From Leadbetterella sp031420365 (GTDB taxonomy: Bacteria; Bacteroidota; Bacteroidia; Cytophagales; Spirosomataceae), in the NCBI GenBank assembly GCA_031420365.1, contig JANOMP010000343.1:18082-82081 (forward strand): 64,000 bases of DNA, written 5' to 3'. Made by a program: the position numbers and the translations under genes. The notes below the pieces were generated by a model. It was not told where the DNA came from and did not search any database. It was given only the letters and a program-made list of their open reading frames with translations. Below are positions 25,424 to 34,119 of this stretch, in pieces. How positions within the stretch are numbered: the first letter of the stretch is position 1; each line of letters opens with the position of its first letter.

Positions 25424-26932
25424 ATGAAAGCCATACTTTGTAAAGAACACGGACTTCCTAATTCACTTGTTTTAGAAGAAATTGCAGCTTTAACTCCTAC
25501 AAAAAACCATGTAATTATAGCTGTAATGGCTTGCAGTGCCAATTTTCCAGATACTTTAATAATACAGAATTTGTATCAATTTAAACCCGCTTTGCCTTTT
25601 TCCCCTGGAAGCGAAGTGGCAGGAATAATTAAAGCAATAGGGGAGGATGTCAGGCATTTAAAGGTTGGCGATCGCGTTTTAGCACTTTGCGGTTGGGGCG
25701 GTTTTGCAGAGGAAGTTGAAGTAGAAGCTACTCGGGTTTTCCCTATTTCTTCTGAAATGGACTTTGTTACTGCAGCTTCAATTATGTATAATTTTGGAAC
25801 TTCTTTTCATGCATTAAAAGATAGAGCAATGTTGCAAAAGGGCGAAACCCTTTTAGTTTTAGGTGCAGCAGGAGGCGTGGGATTGGCAGCTGTAGAATTA
25901 GGTAAACTAATGGGGGCCAATGTAATTGCAGCTGCATCTTCAGACGAAAAACTATCAATTTGCAAAGACAAAGGGGCAGACTTTTTAATTAATTATTCGA
26001 GAGATGACTTAAGAGAAAAAATTAAAGAATATACTAATGGCAATGGAGTAGATGTAGTTTATGACCCGATTGGAGATAAATACGCAGAACCTTGTATTCG
26101 ATCTATGGCTTGGAAAGGCCGTTATTTAGTAGTTGGTTTTGCAGCTGGTGAGATACCAAAAATACCCTTAAATTTAGCGTTACTTAAAGGTTGTGCAATT
26201 ATAGGAGTTTTCTGGGGGCAATTTGCTAGCTTAGAATCTGCTGAAAACATTAAAAATATTCTAATTCTAGCAGATTACTTTATAAAAGGGCAGCTTAAGC
26301 CCCACATTTACAAATATTATTCTTTGGAAGAGGCTCCTCAAGCTCTAGAAGATCTAATGAATAGGAAAGTAATTGGAAAAGCAGTTGTAATTCTAAATGA
26401 TGAATTGAGAAATCCTTTGGTCAGTATTACTAAAAAACCTGAAAAACAGGTTTTGGAATTGGAAAGGACAAGTTCTGGAAAAATTTTATTTTTTGACTTC
26501 GATCAGGTAAAAGATTTTGTTGGACAATCGTTTGATTTTACTGAATGGCTTGAAGTAAATCAAGAGATGATAAATGGCTTTGCTGAGGCAACATTAGACA
26601 AACAATGGATACATATTGATGAGGGAAAAGCAAAGTTTTCTCCTTTTGGAAAGACTATAGCCCATGGCTTTTTAACATTATCGCTTTCTCCACATTTTAT
26701 GTATGAACTTTATGAAGTAAAAAATGCTAAAATGGGGATTAATTATGGCGCAGATAAAGTTAGATTTTTGCAACCTGTTAAAGTCAATACAAAAATAAGA
26801 ATGACCGCTAAGTTGATTGAAGCCGTTGATGTCCCAAATAATGGGTTAAAAATGAAAATTGAAGGCACATATTTCGTTGAAAATAACCCCAAACCAGTCT
26901 GTGTAGCTGAACTTTTAAGCATAATTTATTGA
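25424..26932 (+). CDS. Fusion of an NADPH:quinone-oxidoreductase-type MDR domain and a MaoC-like (R)-hydratase domain
   Basis: A 502-residue two-domain protein. Residues 1-326 form a zinc-free medium-chain reductase: PGSEVAGIIKAIG, then the NADPH-binding LGAAGGVGLAAVELGKLMGANVIAAAS. Residues 345-502 form a MaoC hydratase: catalytic Asp and His in LDKQWIHID, then IAHGFLTLSL, the hydratase-2 motif. The two domains are normally separate proteins acting on enoyl-CoA or related compounds. In one chain they could reduce and hydrate related acyl-CoA intermediates or channel them. The frame is open throughout, so this is a true fusion, not an assembly join. Nearby genes do not reveal the pathway. Confidence 0.9.
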   Translation: MKAILCKEHGLPNSLVLEEIAALTPTKNHVIIAVMACSANFPDTLIIQNLYQFKPALPFSPGSEVAGIIKAIGEDVRHLKVGDRVLALCGWGGFAEEVEVEATRVFPISSEMDFVTAASIMYNFGTSFHALKDRAMLQKGETLLVLGAAGGVGLAAVELGKLMGANVIAAASSDEKLSICKDKGADFLINYSRDDLREKIKEYTNGNGVDVVYDPIGDKYAEPCIRSMAWKGRYLVVGFAAGEIPKIPLNLALLKGCAIIGVFWGQFASLESAENIKNILILADYFIKGQLKPHIYKYYSLEEAPQALEDLMNRKVIGKAVVILNDELRNPLVSITKKPEKQVLELERTSSGKILFFDFDQVKDFVGQSFDFTEWLEVNQEMINGFAEATLDKQWIHIDEGKAKFSPFGKTIAHGFLTLSLSPHFMYELYEVKNAKMGINYGADKVRFLQPVKVNTKIRMTAKLIEAVDVPNNGLKMKIEGTYFVENNPKPVCVAELLSIIY

Positions 26933-27008
26933 ATTTAAAATATATCAACAAACAGACCCTAAAATTTATTTAGATTTAAACCTATGTTTTCAAATCAATA
27001 AAAAGGTA

Positions 27009-27401
27009 TCACCCCATTGGTACAGAATGAACCGCTATTCTATTTCCTTCAGTGTCAATGAATACTCCCATGTAACCAAATTGCTCCGAAATTTGTGTTT
27101 TCGGAACACTAATTTTCCCACCAGCTTCAACAACTCTCGACAAAACCAATTCGACATCTGGATTTGCGTTTAAATAAATTAGCGGACCCTGGTTTTCTGA
27201 AGGGAAATAAAATCCTTTAGCAGTTTTTACCAATGCTCCACCTATTCCTATATTTGGTTCAGGAATTGGAAACAATCGCATTTGAAAACCAGTAAATTCC
27301 AAAGGAATCATTTTAAAATCAAAAATAGTTTCATAAAAATTTTGAGCTCTATTTATGTCTTCTGTAGGTATTTCAAACCAACTTATAGCATGATTTTTCA
27401 T
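27009..27401 (-). CDS. VOC-family (glyoxalase-like) protein
   Basis: A 130-residue vicinal-oxygen-chelate protein. It begins with the typical ISWFEIPTEDINRAQNFYETIF and has the second beta-alpha-beta half around VLSRVVEAGGKISVPK and DTEGNRIAVHS. Possible metal ligands include His and Glu positions, but the full set is not certain. Such proteins range from lyases to antibiotic-binding proteins, and this one is too generic to assign a substrate. It is convergent with the fusion gene and divergent from comB. Confidence 0.85.
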   Translation of the reverse strand: MKNHAISWFEIPTEDINRAQNFYETIFDFKMIPLEFTGFQMRLFPIPEPNIGIGGALVKTAKGFYFPSENQGPLIYLNANPDVELVLSRVVEAGGKISVPKTQISEQFGYMGVFIDTEGNRIAVHSVPMG

Positions 27402-27516
27402 TAATCTAAATTAAAAATTTACTTTTTAAAAGATAGTATGAACTCTTTTGAAGTCTAATATAAAATCTAATTTAGGTTTTTTATTTCTATTTTTGTTAAA
27501 ATTTATTTATTTATTT

Positions 27517-28224
27517 ATGAAAAGTATTGACGTATGTCTTTCTCCAGATTTATTGCATCTACACAAATTAAATAACTCTATTGTGGTAGTAACTGATATA
27601 TTTAGAGCAACATCTTGTATGGTTACTGCCTTTGCTTATGGCGTTAAGAGTATAATTCCTGTTGCTACAGTCGAAGAATGTAAACAATTCCAGATGCGAG
27701 GATATATAGCTGCAGCTGAAAGAAATGCAGAAAAAGTTGAAGGTTTTGATTTGGATAACTCTCCATTCAGTTATATGGACGAAAGGCTGGTTGGCAATAA
27801 AATAGCAATGACCACAACAAATGGTACCTTGTCTATTGCTAAAGCCAAAAGCGATGCAGTAAAAGTAATAATTGGCGCATTTCTAAACCTTCAAACGGTT
27901 GTAAATCACCTTAAAAACCAACCGTATGATTTATTAGTTTTATGTTCAGGATGGAAAGGCAGACCCAACTTAGAAGACACTCTTTTTGCAGGGGCCATGG
28001 TAGATGCACTTAAGGAAGAATATTTTGTAGCAGAAGATTCTGCAATACTTTCAATGAGAATGTATCAACAAGCCAGCGACAATATGGGCAAATATTTAGC
28101 TAATTCTTCGCATATAAGAAGGATGCAAAATTTAGGAATTCATAAAGACATTGCTTTTTGTTTGGAAAAAAATAAATTTGATATTTTGCCTGTTTTGCGA
28201 GGAAACGAATTAGTACTATTTTAA
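27517..28224 (+). CDS. comB: 2-phosphosulfolactate phosphatase
   Basis: A 235-residue ComB-family protein. The N terminus MKSIDVCLSPDLL, the active region VVTDIFRATSCMVTAFAYG, the segment LDNSPFSYM, TTNGTLSI and the late LCSGWKGRPNLEDTLFAGAM are typical. The enzyme removes phosphate from 2-phosphosulfolactate, a step known from coenzyme M synthesis and from sulfolactate formation in bacteria. In gliding Bacteroidetes it may bear on sulfonolipid (capnine) precursors; that link is inference. ATG at 27517 is preferred; the longer frame from a TTG at 27448 would add a hydrophobic extension not usual for the family. Confidence 0.92.
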   Translation: MKSIDVCLSPDLLHLHKLNNSIVVVTDIFRATSCMVTAFAYGVKSIIPVATVEECKQFQMRGYIAAAERNAEKVEGFDLDNSPFSYMDERLVGNKIAMTTTNGTLSIAKAKSDAVKVIIGAFLNLQTVVNHLKNQPYDLLVLCSGWKGRPNLEDTLFAGAMVDALKEEYFVAEDSAILSMRMYQQASDNMGKYLANSSHIRRMQNLGIHKDIAFCLEKNKFDILPVLRGNELVLF

Positions 28225-28328
28225 AAATTGCGTAATACTTAATTTGCTTGGTTCAAGAATTAAATGCAACAATTAAACTTTTTTTAAAAGGATCTTTCCA
28301 AATAGCGTACTAAAATAAACTTTAGTCT

Positions 28329-29246
28329 ATGAAAGTTCTATGCCTCATTTTTTTTAATTTGCTATTATTTATTTCTTGTGGAAAATATAAAAAAATAGCT
28401 CCTTATGGTGAATTTAGAATAGAATCTACGCTAGAAGTTGGAAGTTTGGCGCGAACATTTACGGTAGTTTTGCTTAGCACTTATTACTCCGATCAAAATT
28501 CATTTCCAGTTCTAATTGCTATGCATGGCGGAGGCGGAAGTGCAAAGAAGATGGAAGATAGCTACGGATTAAAAGAAAAATCGGAAGAGGAAAAATATAT
28601 AATTATATATCCAGATGGCGTACAAAGCGAAGGAATCTTAAAGGTTAGAACTTGGAATGTGGGTTTTTGTTGCGAATATGCAATGGAAAAGAATATAGAT
28701 GATGTAGGTTTTCTTAGTCAAATGATAGATGAAGTAAATAGGATTTACAAATCTAATTCTAAACGTGTCTATGCTACTGGCATGTCGAATGGAGGTATGA
28801 TGGCGTATAGATTAGGGTGTGAAATCTCCAACAAAATAGCCGCAATTGCTCCAGTAGCCTGCACAATGGTTACTATTTCTGAATGTAAACCAAAATTCAG
28901 CATGCCTATTATTCAGTTTCATTCAATTTTGGACAAAAATGGCCCATTTAATGGAGGCATTGGAATAAGGGGCATAAATTATCCTGCAGTGGAAAAAGGC
29001 ATAGCTAGTTGGGCAGCTATAAATGATTGTAAGAACATTGCTAAAGTGCTGAAGGATGACCAAAATTTTAAGTTAACTGAATGGACTTCCTGTAATTCTC
29101 AAACCGAAATTCATTATTATTTAACAAAAGACGGAGGCCATTTCTGGCCAGGTGCCCCTATAGTTCGTGCCAGTGCAGATCAACCTTCGAAAGTATTAAA
29201 TGCAAACCAATTAATTTTCGATTTTTTTCGAAAACATACGAGGTAA
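28329..29246 (+). CDS. Secreted lipoprotein esterase, PHB-depolymerase/feruloyl-esterase (LpqC) type
   Basis: A 305-residue alpha/beta hydrolase with a lipoprotein signal (MKVLCLIFFNLLLFISC, lipobox ISC). The oxyanion region is LIAMHGGGGS, the nucleophile Ser lies in TGMSNGGMMAY (GxSxG), the Asp in SILDKNGPFNGG and the catalytic His in DGGHFWPG. These match the LpqC/poly(3-hydroxybutyrate) depolymerase family, which also contains feruloyl and acetyl-xylan esterases. It is anchored in a membrane facing outward. No polysaccharide-utilisation genes are adjacent, so the substrate is open. Confidence 0.9.
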   Translation: MKVLCLIFFNLLLFISCGKYKKIAPYGEFRIESTLEVGSLARTFTVVLLSTYYSDQNSFPVLIAMHGGGGSAKKMEDSYGLKEKSEEEKYIIIYPDGVQSEGILKVRTWNVGFCCEYAMEKNIDDVGFLSQMIDEVNRIYKSNSKRVYATGMSNGGMMAYRLGCEISNKIAAIAPVACTMVTISECKPKFSMPIIQFHSILDKNGPFNGGIGIRGINYPAVEKGIASWAAINDCKNIAKVLKDDQNFKLTEWTSCNSQTEIHYYLTKDGGHFWPGAPIVRASADQPSKVLNANQLIFDFFRKHTR

Positions 29247-29287
29247 TATTATTTTTGAGGATAGTTTAAAAATTGTAAAGATTAGAA

Positions 29288-29328
29288 AATGCCTAGACTT
29301 TGTTCTTTTAAATGAAACCTAGGGCATT
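29288..29328. terminator. Weak inverted repeat between convergent genes
   Basis: Arms AATGCCTAG (29288-29296) and CTAGGGCATT (29319-29328) pair with one bulged base around a 22-base loop. There is no adjacent T-run on the plus side, so it is a weak candidate for ending the esterase transcript. Confidence 0.3.
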
Positions 29329-29368
29329 AATAATGAAAAAATTATTTCTAATTTGTCTTAAAATTGAA

Positions 29369-30025
29369 TTATATAGCAATATAATAATCTTCTATTTCAT
29401 GAGGAAGTACTTTTAGAACACCAGCCAATACCATTAAAACTATTGTTCGGCTAGCATCTTTTTTTTTAATATTTGCTATTTCTGAATATTCCTTGACTGT
29501 AATTTTTCCATTTTTATCTATGAATTCCATCAGTGCTTTTTCTTTTTTTCCAAAGCTAAACTTATAACCTTTATCTTTATTTTGACCTTTTAAAATTTCT
29601 CTAACTTCCTTACTAGCTTGAATGGACTTATCTTCCACTCTTACATAAGCTTTTCTTTCTTCTGGATTTCCGCTCAAATCTACAAAATGTGGCTTAAATG
29701 GACTTGGTTTAATATCGTAAATTAAAACCCCTTTGTCTCCTTCAACATTTATTTTTTCTACAGAGTAATCTATTAAAGGATAAATATATTTTTCTATATT
29801 TTTAGTGATAATATACTCATCTTCATCAATATATTTTAAACCCTTTATTTCTTTATCATCACTTATGCCAATCATCAATTTGCCACCTTTGGAGTTCGCA
29901 AAAGCCACAACTTCTCTAATGATTTTTTCTGGATGATTGCTTTTAAGTTTAAATTCCAAAAAAGCCCCTTCCCCTCTTTTGACTATATTTTTAAGATCTT
30001 TTAGATTTTCAGCAAGCTGGTTCAT
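29369..30025 (-). CDS. AlbA_2 (Schlafen-type) putative DNA-binding protein
   Basis: A 218-residue protein. The AlbA_2 domain spans about residues 15-135: GEGAFLEFKLKSNHPEKIIREVVAFANSKGGKLMIGISDD is split over two strands and a helix, the usual core. The C-terminal 60 residues (KEKALMEFIDKNGKITVKEYSEIANIKKKDASRTI is a helix-turn-helix-like stretch) look like a winged helix. Such proteins are annotated as ATP-binding or transcriptional regulators in many bacteria; the activity is not established. It is monocistronic, with gaps on both sides. Confidence 0.85.
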   Translation of the reverse strand: MNQLAENLKDLKNIVKRGEGAFLEFKLKSNHPEKIIREVVAFANSKGGKLMIGISDDKEIKGLKYIDEDEYIITKNIEKYIYPLIDYSVEKINVEGDKGVLIYDIKPSPFKPHFVDLSGNPEERKAYVRVEDKSIQASKEVREILKGQNKDKGYKFSFGKKEKALMEFIDKNGKITVKEYSEIANIKKKDASRTIVLMVLAGVLKVLPHEIEDYYIAI

Positions 30026-30135
30026 AATTGGCTAAATTAAAGCATGCAAATCGTACCAAATATAAGAATTATTTGATTTCAAATATTTTTTTAAAAGATT
30101 TTTTAAAAGATAAATAGTTAAAAAAACAAAAAAAA

Positions 30136-30151
30136 CATGCCCAAAGGCATG
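30136..30151 (-). terminator. Rho-independent terminator after the DUF2795 gene
   Basis: On the minus strand CATGCC and GGCATG form a 6-bp stem with a 4-base loop, followed by a long T-rich run (plus-strand A-run at 30115-30135). It lies about 50 bp after the DUF2795 stop codon. Confidence 0.75.
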
Positions 30152-30202
30152 CTAATTGTTAAATATCAATGTTTTAGAAAACTTTATTTAAATTACATTA
30201 AA

Positions 30203-30424
30203 TTAGTATTCATCTTCATTAAAAAAGAAATCTTCTTTTGTTGGGTAATCAGGCCATATCTCTTCGATATTTTCATATGGTTGACCATCATCTTCCAACT
30301 CTGAAAGGTTCTCAATTACTTCATTTGGTGCCCCTGACCTTATCGAAAAATCTATTAATTCGTCTTTTGTTGCTGGCCAAGGGGCGTCTTCTAAATAAGA
30401 TACAAGTTCTAGTGTCCAGTACAT
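30203..30424 (-). CDS. DUF2795 family protein
   Basis: A 73-residue acidic protein matching the DUF2795 pattern: PWPATKDELIDFSIRSGAP (about residues 15-33), VIENLSELEDDG, then IEEIWPDYPTKEDFFFNEDEY to the end. It is a short helical domain widely found in Bacteroidetes and other phyla, of unknown function. The length is typical for the short form. A terminator follows. It is divergent from cutC, about 165 bp away. Confidence 0.9.
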   Translation of the reverse strand: MYWTLELVSYLEDAPWPATKDELIDFSIRSGAPNEVIENLSELEDDGQPYENIEEIWPDYPTKEDFFFNEDEY

Positions 30425-30590
30425 GTTTTCACCCGTTTAAATTAAAGATTCATTTGTAAATTGGCTGCAAAAGTAAAAAAACTTTTTATAAAAAACGCAT
30501 TTTGCAAAAAAAAATGTTTAAAATTCAAGTGTTTTTTCGAAAAATTTAATAAAAGACTGAATTTCAGTCCTTTAAAATTTTAAAATTATT

Positions 30591-31349
30591 ATGAATGACA
30601 AAGAAAAACTATTAGAAATTTGTTGTTATTCTCTTTATTCTTGTAAAAATGCAGAGAGAGGAGGTGCGGATAGAATTGAACTTTGTGGCGGTTTTTTAGA
30701 AGGTGGCACCAGTCCTTCTATTGGTTTAGTTAAAGAAGTTTTGGAACAAATTAACATTCCAGTTTTTATTATGGTTCGGCCACGAGGTGGAGATTTTTGC
30801 TATTCAGAAGATGAAATTTTGACAATGATAGCTGATATTGAAATCATGAAAGAATATAAGCCATCAGGCTTCGTTTTTGGATTATTATCTATAGATGGAA
30901 AAATCGATATTAAAAATACTAAAAGGTTAATAAAAGTTGCTTCTCCTTTGCCTATTACTTTTCATAGAGCTTTTGATAGATGTATTAATCCAGAAAAAGC
31001 GTTGGAAGAATTGATTTGTTTGGGTATACAAAATATATTGACTTCTGGTCAATGTAATTTTGCAATAGATGGCTTTGATAATCTATCGAAATGGGTAAAG
31101 TTGGCAAAAGGAAGAATTCAAATTATGGCTGGAAGTGGCGTAAACTCTAGGAATATTGAAAAAATAGCGGAAACTAATGTGGATGCTTTTCATTTTTCAG
31201 CAAAAAAAGCATTCGAAAGTAAAATGATTCGTACAAACAAAACAATTTATATGGGTGGAGAAGGTATTGATGAATTTCAAAATTATGAGGCTGACATCGA
31301 ATTAATACTCCAAGCAAAAGCAATTATTGAAAAACTAGAAAAAAAGTAA
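30591..31349 (+). CDS. cutC: CutC family protein (copper homeostasis)
   Basis: A 252-residue TIM-barrel protein of the CutC family. It shows LEICCYSLYSC at the N terminus, GGADRIELCGGFLEGGTSPS, FIMVRPRGGDFCYS, the conserved ITFHRAFDRC and LTSGQC, and MAGSGVN, all standard. CutC was linked to copper tolerance in Escherichia coli, but the role is disputed. A short inverted repeat (GACTGA-ATT-TCAGTC, 30555-30569) lies 21 bp upstream of the start and could be a regulatory site. The 3' end overlaps the convergent porT gene by 26 bp. Confidence 0.94.
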   Translation: MNDKEKLLEICCYSLYSCKNAERGGADRIELCGGFLEGGTSPSIGLVKEVLEQINIPVFIMVRPRGGDFCYSEDEILTMIADIEIMKEYKPSGFVFGLLSIDGKIDIKNTKRLIKVASPLPITFHRAFDRCINPEKALEELICLGIQNILTSGQCNFAIDGFDNLSKWVKLAKGRIQIMAGSGVNSRNIEKIAETNVDAFHFSAKKAFESKMIRTNKTIYMGGEGIDEFQNYEADIELILQAKAIIEKLEKK

Positions 31350-32043
31350 CCGAATGAGTGTTCATTCTATCAATATAGCTTAAAAAATTGGTATTACTAA
31401 TGCCATTTGCACCTGGATTTATCATGTTTTTAATTCCATGCGAAAAGTGAAGCTCCGGAGTAACTTTAAAATATTCTTTAAAAAGCTCTAAACCCATTCC
31501 GTATTCAATACAAAAATCACTGGTTTTGGTACTGAAATTATTTATTTGAGCCACTCCCGCTTTTTTATTAACCACATTGGTTTCAAAACCATATTTTACC
31601 CCTCCAAATATAAACATTCTAGAATTGTGTCTTCTTTCGGATTTGTATTTGAGTATCATAGGTATTTCAAACCATGCTTTGTCTACCTGATTATGCTGAA
31701 TACTATCGTTTTCTAATAATTTTCTAGCATAAATGGATACTGATAAAGGTGAAATTCTAAAATCAAAATAATCATTGATATGAAAATTAACTACTCCCCC
31801 TGCTTTGATACCAGAAGAGGAGGGGGAGGTAATGGCATAAATGGTTTTGTTTATATCAGCTAAATATGCATTGTTAAATCTAAGTTTATAAGTAGTGGTA
31901 GCTATTCCTAGGAAATATCCAAAATGTACTCTTTTGGCATCGTAATCTGGCTGATATTTTATTCTTTCTTGAGAAAAAGAACTTTCAGATAGAGACAATA
32001 AACTTAAAACGATTACAATTTTTTTCCAATGTAAACTGAGCAT
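31324..32043 (-). CDS. porT: PorT-like outer-membrane protein of the type IX secretion system
   Basis: A 239-residue protein with a signal peptide (residues 1-25, ending SESSFSQ) and an eight-strand beta-barrel pattern typical of the PorT/SprT family: HFGYFLGIATTTYKLRF at the start, then FDFRISPLSVSIYARKL and FGGVKYGF strands, ending THSVTFFLVFQ with a terminal aromatic pair. PorT is needed for type IX secretion in Porphyromonas and Flavobacterium. Adjacency to ubiE is a conserved arrangement in the phylum and supports the call. It overlaps ubiE by 31 bp, so it is coupled, and cutC by 26 bp convergently. Confidence 0.87.
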   Translation of the reverse strand: MLSLHWKKIVIVLSLLSLSESSFSQERIKYQPDYDAKRVHFGYFLGIATTTYKLRFNNAYLADINKTIYAITSPSSSGIKAGGVVNFHINDYFDFRISPLSVSIYARKLLENDSIQHNQVDKAWFEIPMILKYKSERRHNSRMFIFGGVKYGFETNVVNKKAGVAQINNFSTKTSDFCIEYGMGLELFKEYFKVTPELHFSHGIKNMINPGANGISNTNFLSYIDRMNTHSVTFFLVFQ

Positions 32044-32741
32044 ATACCAAATGTTAGGGTTTTTGTGATGATATCTTTAAAACCCGCTTGATTAAAAACC
32101 TTTACAAATTCTTTGCCATCTGGAAACGCTTTGACAGATTCTGGCAAATAGCTGTAGGCAGAGCTGTCTTTTGACACTATTTTTCCAATAAATGGCAACA
32201 ATTTAGTAGAATACAACCAATAAAACTGCTTAAATGGGCTAAGGGTAGGTTTCGAAAATTCAACTATCAAACAAGTACCACCTCGCTTAGTAACTCTATA
32301 CATGTCAGTAAGTCCTATAAGTAAATTTTCGAAGTTCCTAACGCCAAATGAAACGATTACAGTGTCGAAAGTATTGTCATTGAACACAAGTTTTTCAGAA
32401 TCACCCAATTGCATTTCTATTTTATCTTGTAAGTTTAGCTTTTTCATTTTTTCTCTTCCAACATGGAGCATACCTTCAGAAATATCGACCCCAATTATTT
32501 TTTCAGGCTTTAAAATTTTGTTGGCTACTATTGCCAAATCGCCTGTGCCAGTAGCAATATCTAAGATTTGATTGTTGACTCTATCTTTAATCATATTTAA
32601 GGCTTTTCTACGCCAATAAATATCAATACCCCCGCTTAGTAAGTGATTAAGAAAATCGTATTTGCCTGAAATACTATCAAACATCTCGGCTACTTGCTTT
32701 TTCTTGCTATCTAAACTATTTTTGTAAGGAACCACACTCAT
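32013..32741 (-). CDS. ubiE: Demethylmenaquinone methyltransferase
   Basis: A 242-residue SAM-dependent methyltransferase of the UbiE/MenG family. It has MFDSISGKYDFLNHLLSGGID at the N terminus, the SAM-binding motif LDIATGTGDLAI (about 58-69), and FGVRNF and LIVEFSKP, both family markers. It completes menaquinone synthesis, the respiratory quinone of this phylum. ATG at 32741 is preferred; the frame extends to a TTG at 32783 with basic residues not found in the family. It is followed by porT, and pyrD lies just upstream. Confidence 0.95.
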   Translation of the reverse strand: MSVVPYKNSLDSKKKQVAEMFDSISGKYDFLNHLLSGGIDIYWRRKALNMIKDRVNNQILDIATGTGDLAIVANKILKPEKIIGVDISEGMLHVGREKMKKLNLQDKIEMQLGDSEKLVFNDNTFDTVIVSFGVRNFENLLIGLTDMYRVTKRGGTCLIVEFSKPTLSPFKQFYWLYSTKLLPFIGKIVSKDSSAYSYLPESVKAFPDGKEFVKVFNQAGFKDIITKTLTFGICSVYIGKKL

Positions 32742-32779
32742 TTTTTTGATTGTTTTACGATATAACTTGATTTTAATTA

Positions 32780-33823
32780 TCAAAGTTTAGCTTTTAGTAA
32801 TCCTTTGTTTATTGCCGATGCAATTCCTGGGCCCTCATATATGAAACCTGAATACACTTGAACCAGGCTTGCTCCTGCATTTAGCTTTTCAATAGCATCT
32901 TCATAATTACTTATTCCGCCCACCCCAATTATTCCAAAGCATCCTTTTGATTTTTGGAACAAATAAGCAATAACTTCTGTCGATCGTGCCTTTAATGGTT
33001 TGCCCGAAAGTCCACCGGCACCTATGGCATTTATTTTTGAACTTTCTGTTTTTAGATTTTCTCTAGAAAGAGTTGTGTTAGTGGCAATAACTCCTGCTAT
33101 TTTTGATTCAATTACAATTTCTACAATATCATCGAGTTGGGAATTAGTAAGATCTGGGGCTATTTTCAATAAAATGGGTTTAGTTTTTTTCTTTAAAGAA
33201 TTTTCTTTTTGAAGAAGCTTCAATATCTTAGATAAGGGTTCTTTTTCTTGTAATTCTCGTAAGCCTTGTGTATTAGGTGAAGAAACATTAACCACAAAAT
33301 AATCCACTAAATCAAACAAACCGTTAAAAGTTACCAAATAATCGTTAGCTGCGTTTTCATTTTCTGTGGTTTTGTTTTTCCCAATATTGCCACCTACCAG
33401 TATATCAGAATTTCGTTGCCTTAAATTCTCGATTACTTTTTCTAATCCTTCATTATTAAAACCCATTCGGTTTATCAAAGCCGTATCTTTTTTAAGTCTA
33501 AATAACCTAGGTTTAGGGTTTCCATCCTGAGCTTTTGGTGTTACAGTGCCTATTTCGATAAATCCAAAACCCAAATTAGACAATTCGTCAATCCATTGAC
33601 CATTTTTATCGAAACCTGCGGCTAAACCAATGGGGTTTTTGAATTTTAAACCAAAAACTTCTTTTTCTAATGCTACACTTTTTACTTCAAAAGAGCTTTT
33701 AATAAGCGATGAAATTAAAGGAATTTTACATGCAATAGATAAGCAATCCATTGCAAAATAATGGATTTTCTCAGGATCAAACTTAGAAATAAAAGGGAAA
33801 ATTATTTTTTTGTAAACAGACAA
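32780..33823 (-). CDS. pyrD: Dihydroorotate dehydrogenase (quinone), class 2
   Basis: A 347-residue FMN enzyme of pyrimidine synthesis. The class 2 N-terminal membrane-associating extension (FPFISKFDPEKIHYFAMDCL) is present. GLAAGFDKNGQWIDEL, FIEIGTVTPKAQDGNPKPRLFRL and VVNVSSPNTQGLRELQ follow, the last carrying the catalytic Ser region, and near the end is GVGGISNYEDAIEKLNAGASLVQVYSG. It passes electrons to menaquinone at the membrane. The start must be TTG at 33823, since no ATG lies before the conserved FDPEKIH segment. It is immediately upstream of ubiE. Confidence 0.95.
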   Translation of the reverse strand: MSVYKKIIFPFISKFDPEKIHYFAMDCLSIACKIPLISSLIKSSFEVKSVALEKEVFGLKFKNPIGLAAGFDKNGQWIDELSNLGFGFIEIGTVTPKAQDGNPKPRLFRLKKDTALINRMGFNNEGLEKVIENLRQRNSDILVGGNIGKNKTTENENAANDYLVTFNGLFDLVDYFVVNVSSPNTQGLRELQEKEPLSKILKLLQKENSLKKKTKPILLKIAPDLTNSQLDDIVEIVIESKIAGVIATNTTLSRENLKTESSKINAIGAGGLSGKPLKARSTEVIAYLFQKSKGCFGIIGVGGISNYEDAIEKLNAGASLVQVYSGFIYEGPGIASAINKGLLKAKL

Positions 33824-34119
33824 GATTAATTTTTTTTAATTTATACAAAATTAAGTCTAAAAGCTTGGAATGACAAATTAGCCTGATTGCCAAATAATCA
33901 ATTCAATTAGATATAAATAATTCTTAGTATAGTACTATTTTTAATTTTTGTCATTCCTGATTTAAATGCGATATTTTTTCCATTTATCATTGATTACATG
34001 TCTTTAGTATAAATTTCATATCAATTGTTAAAGTTATTTGTAATTTTAATCGAGATTAATTTCTTAAAAAAACTATAAAAACTTTGAACCTTTTAAAAGT
34101 TTCCCGAGTTTTTCGTATT

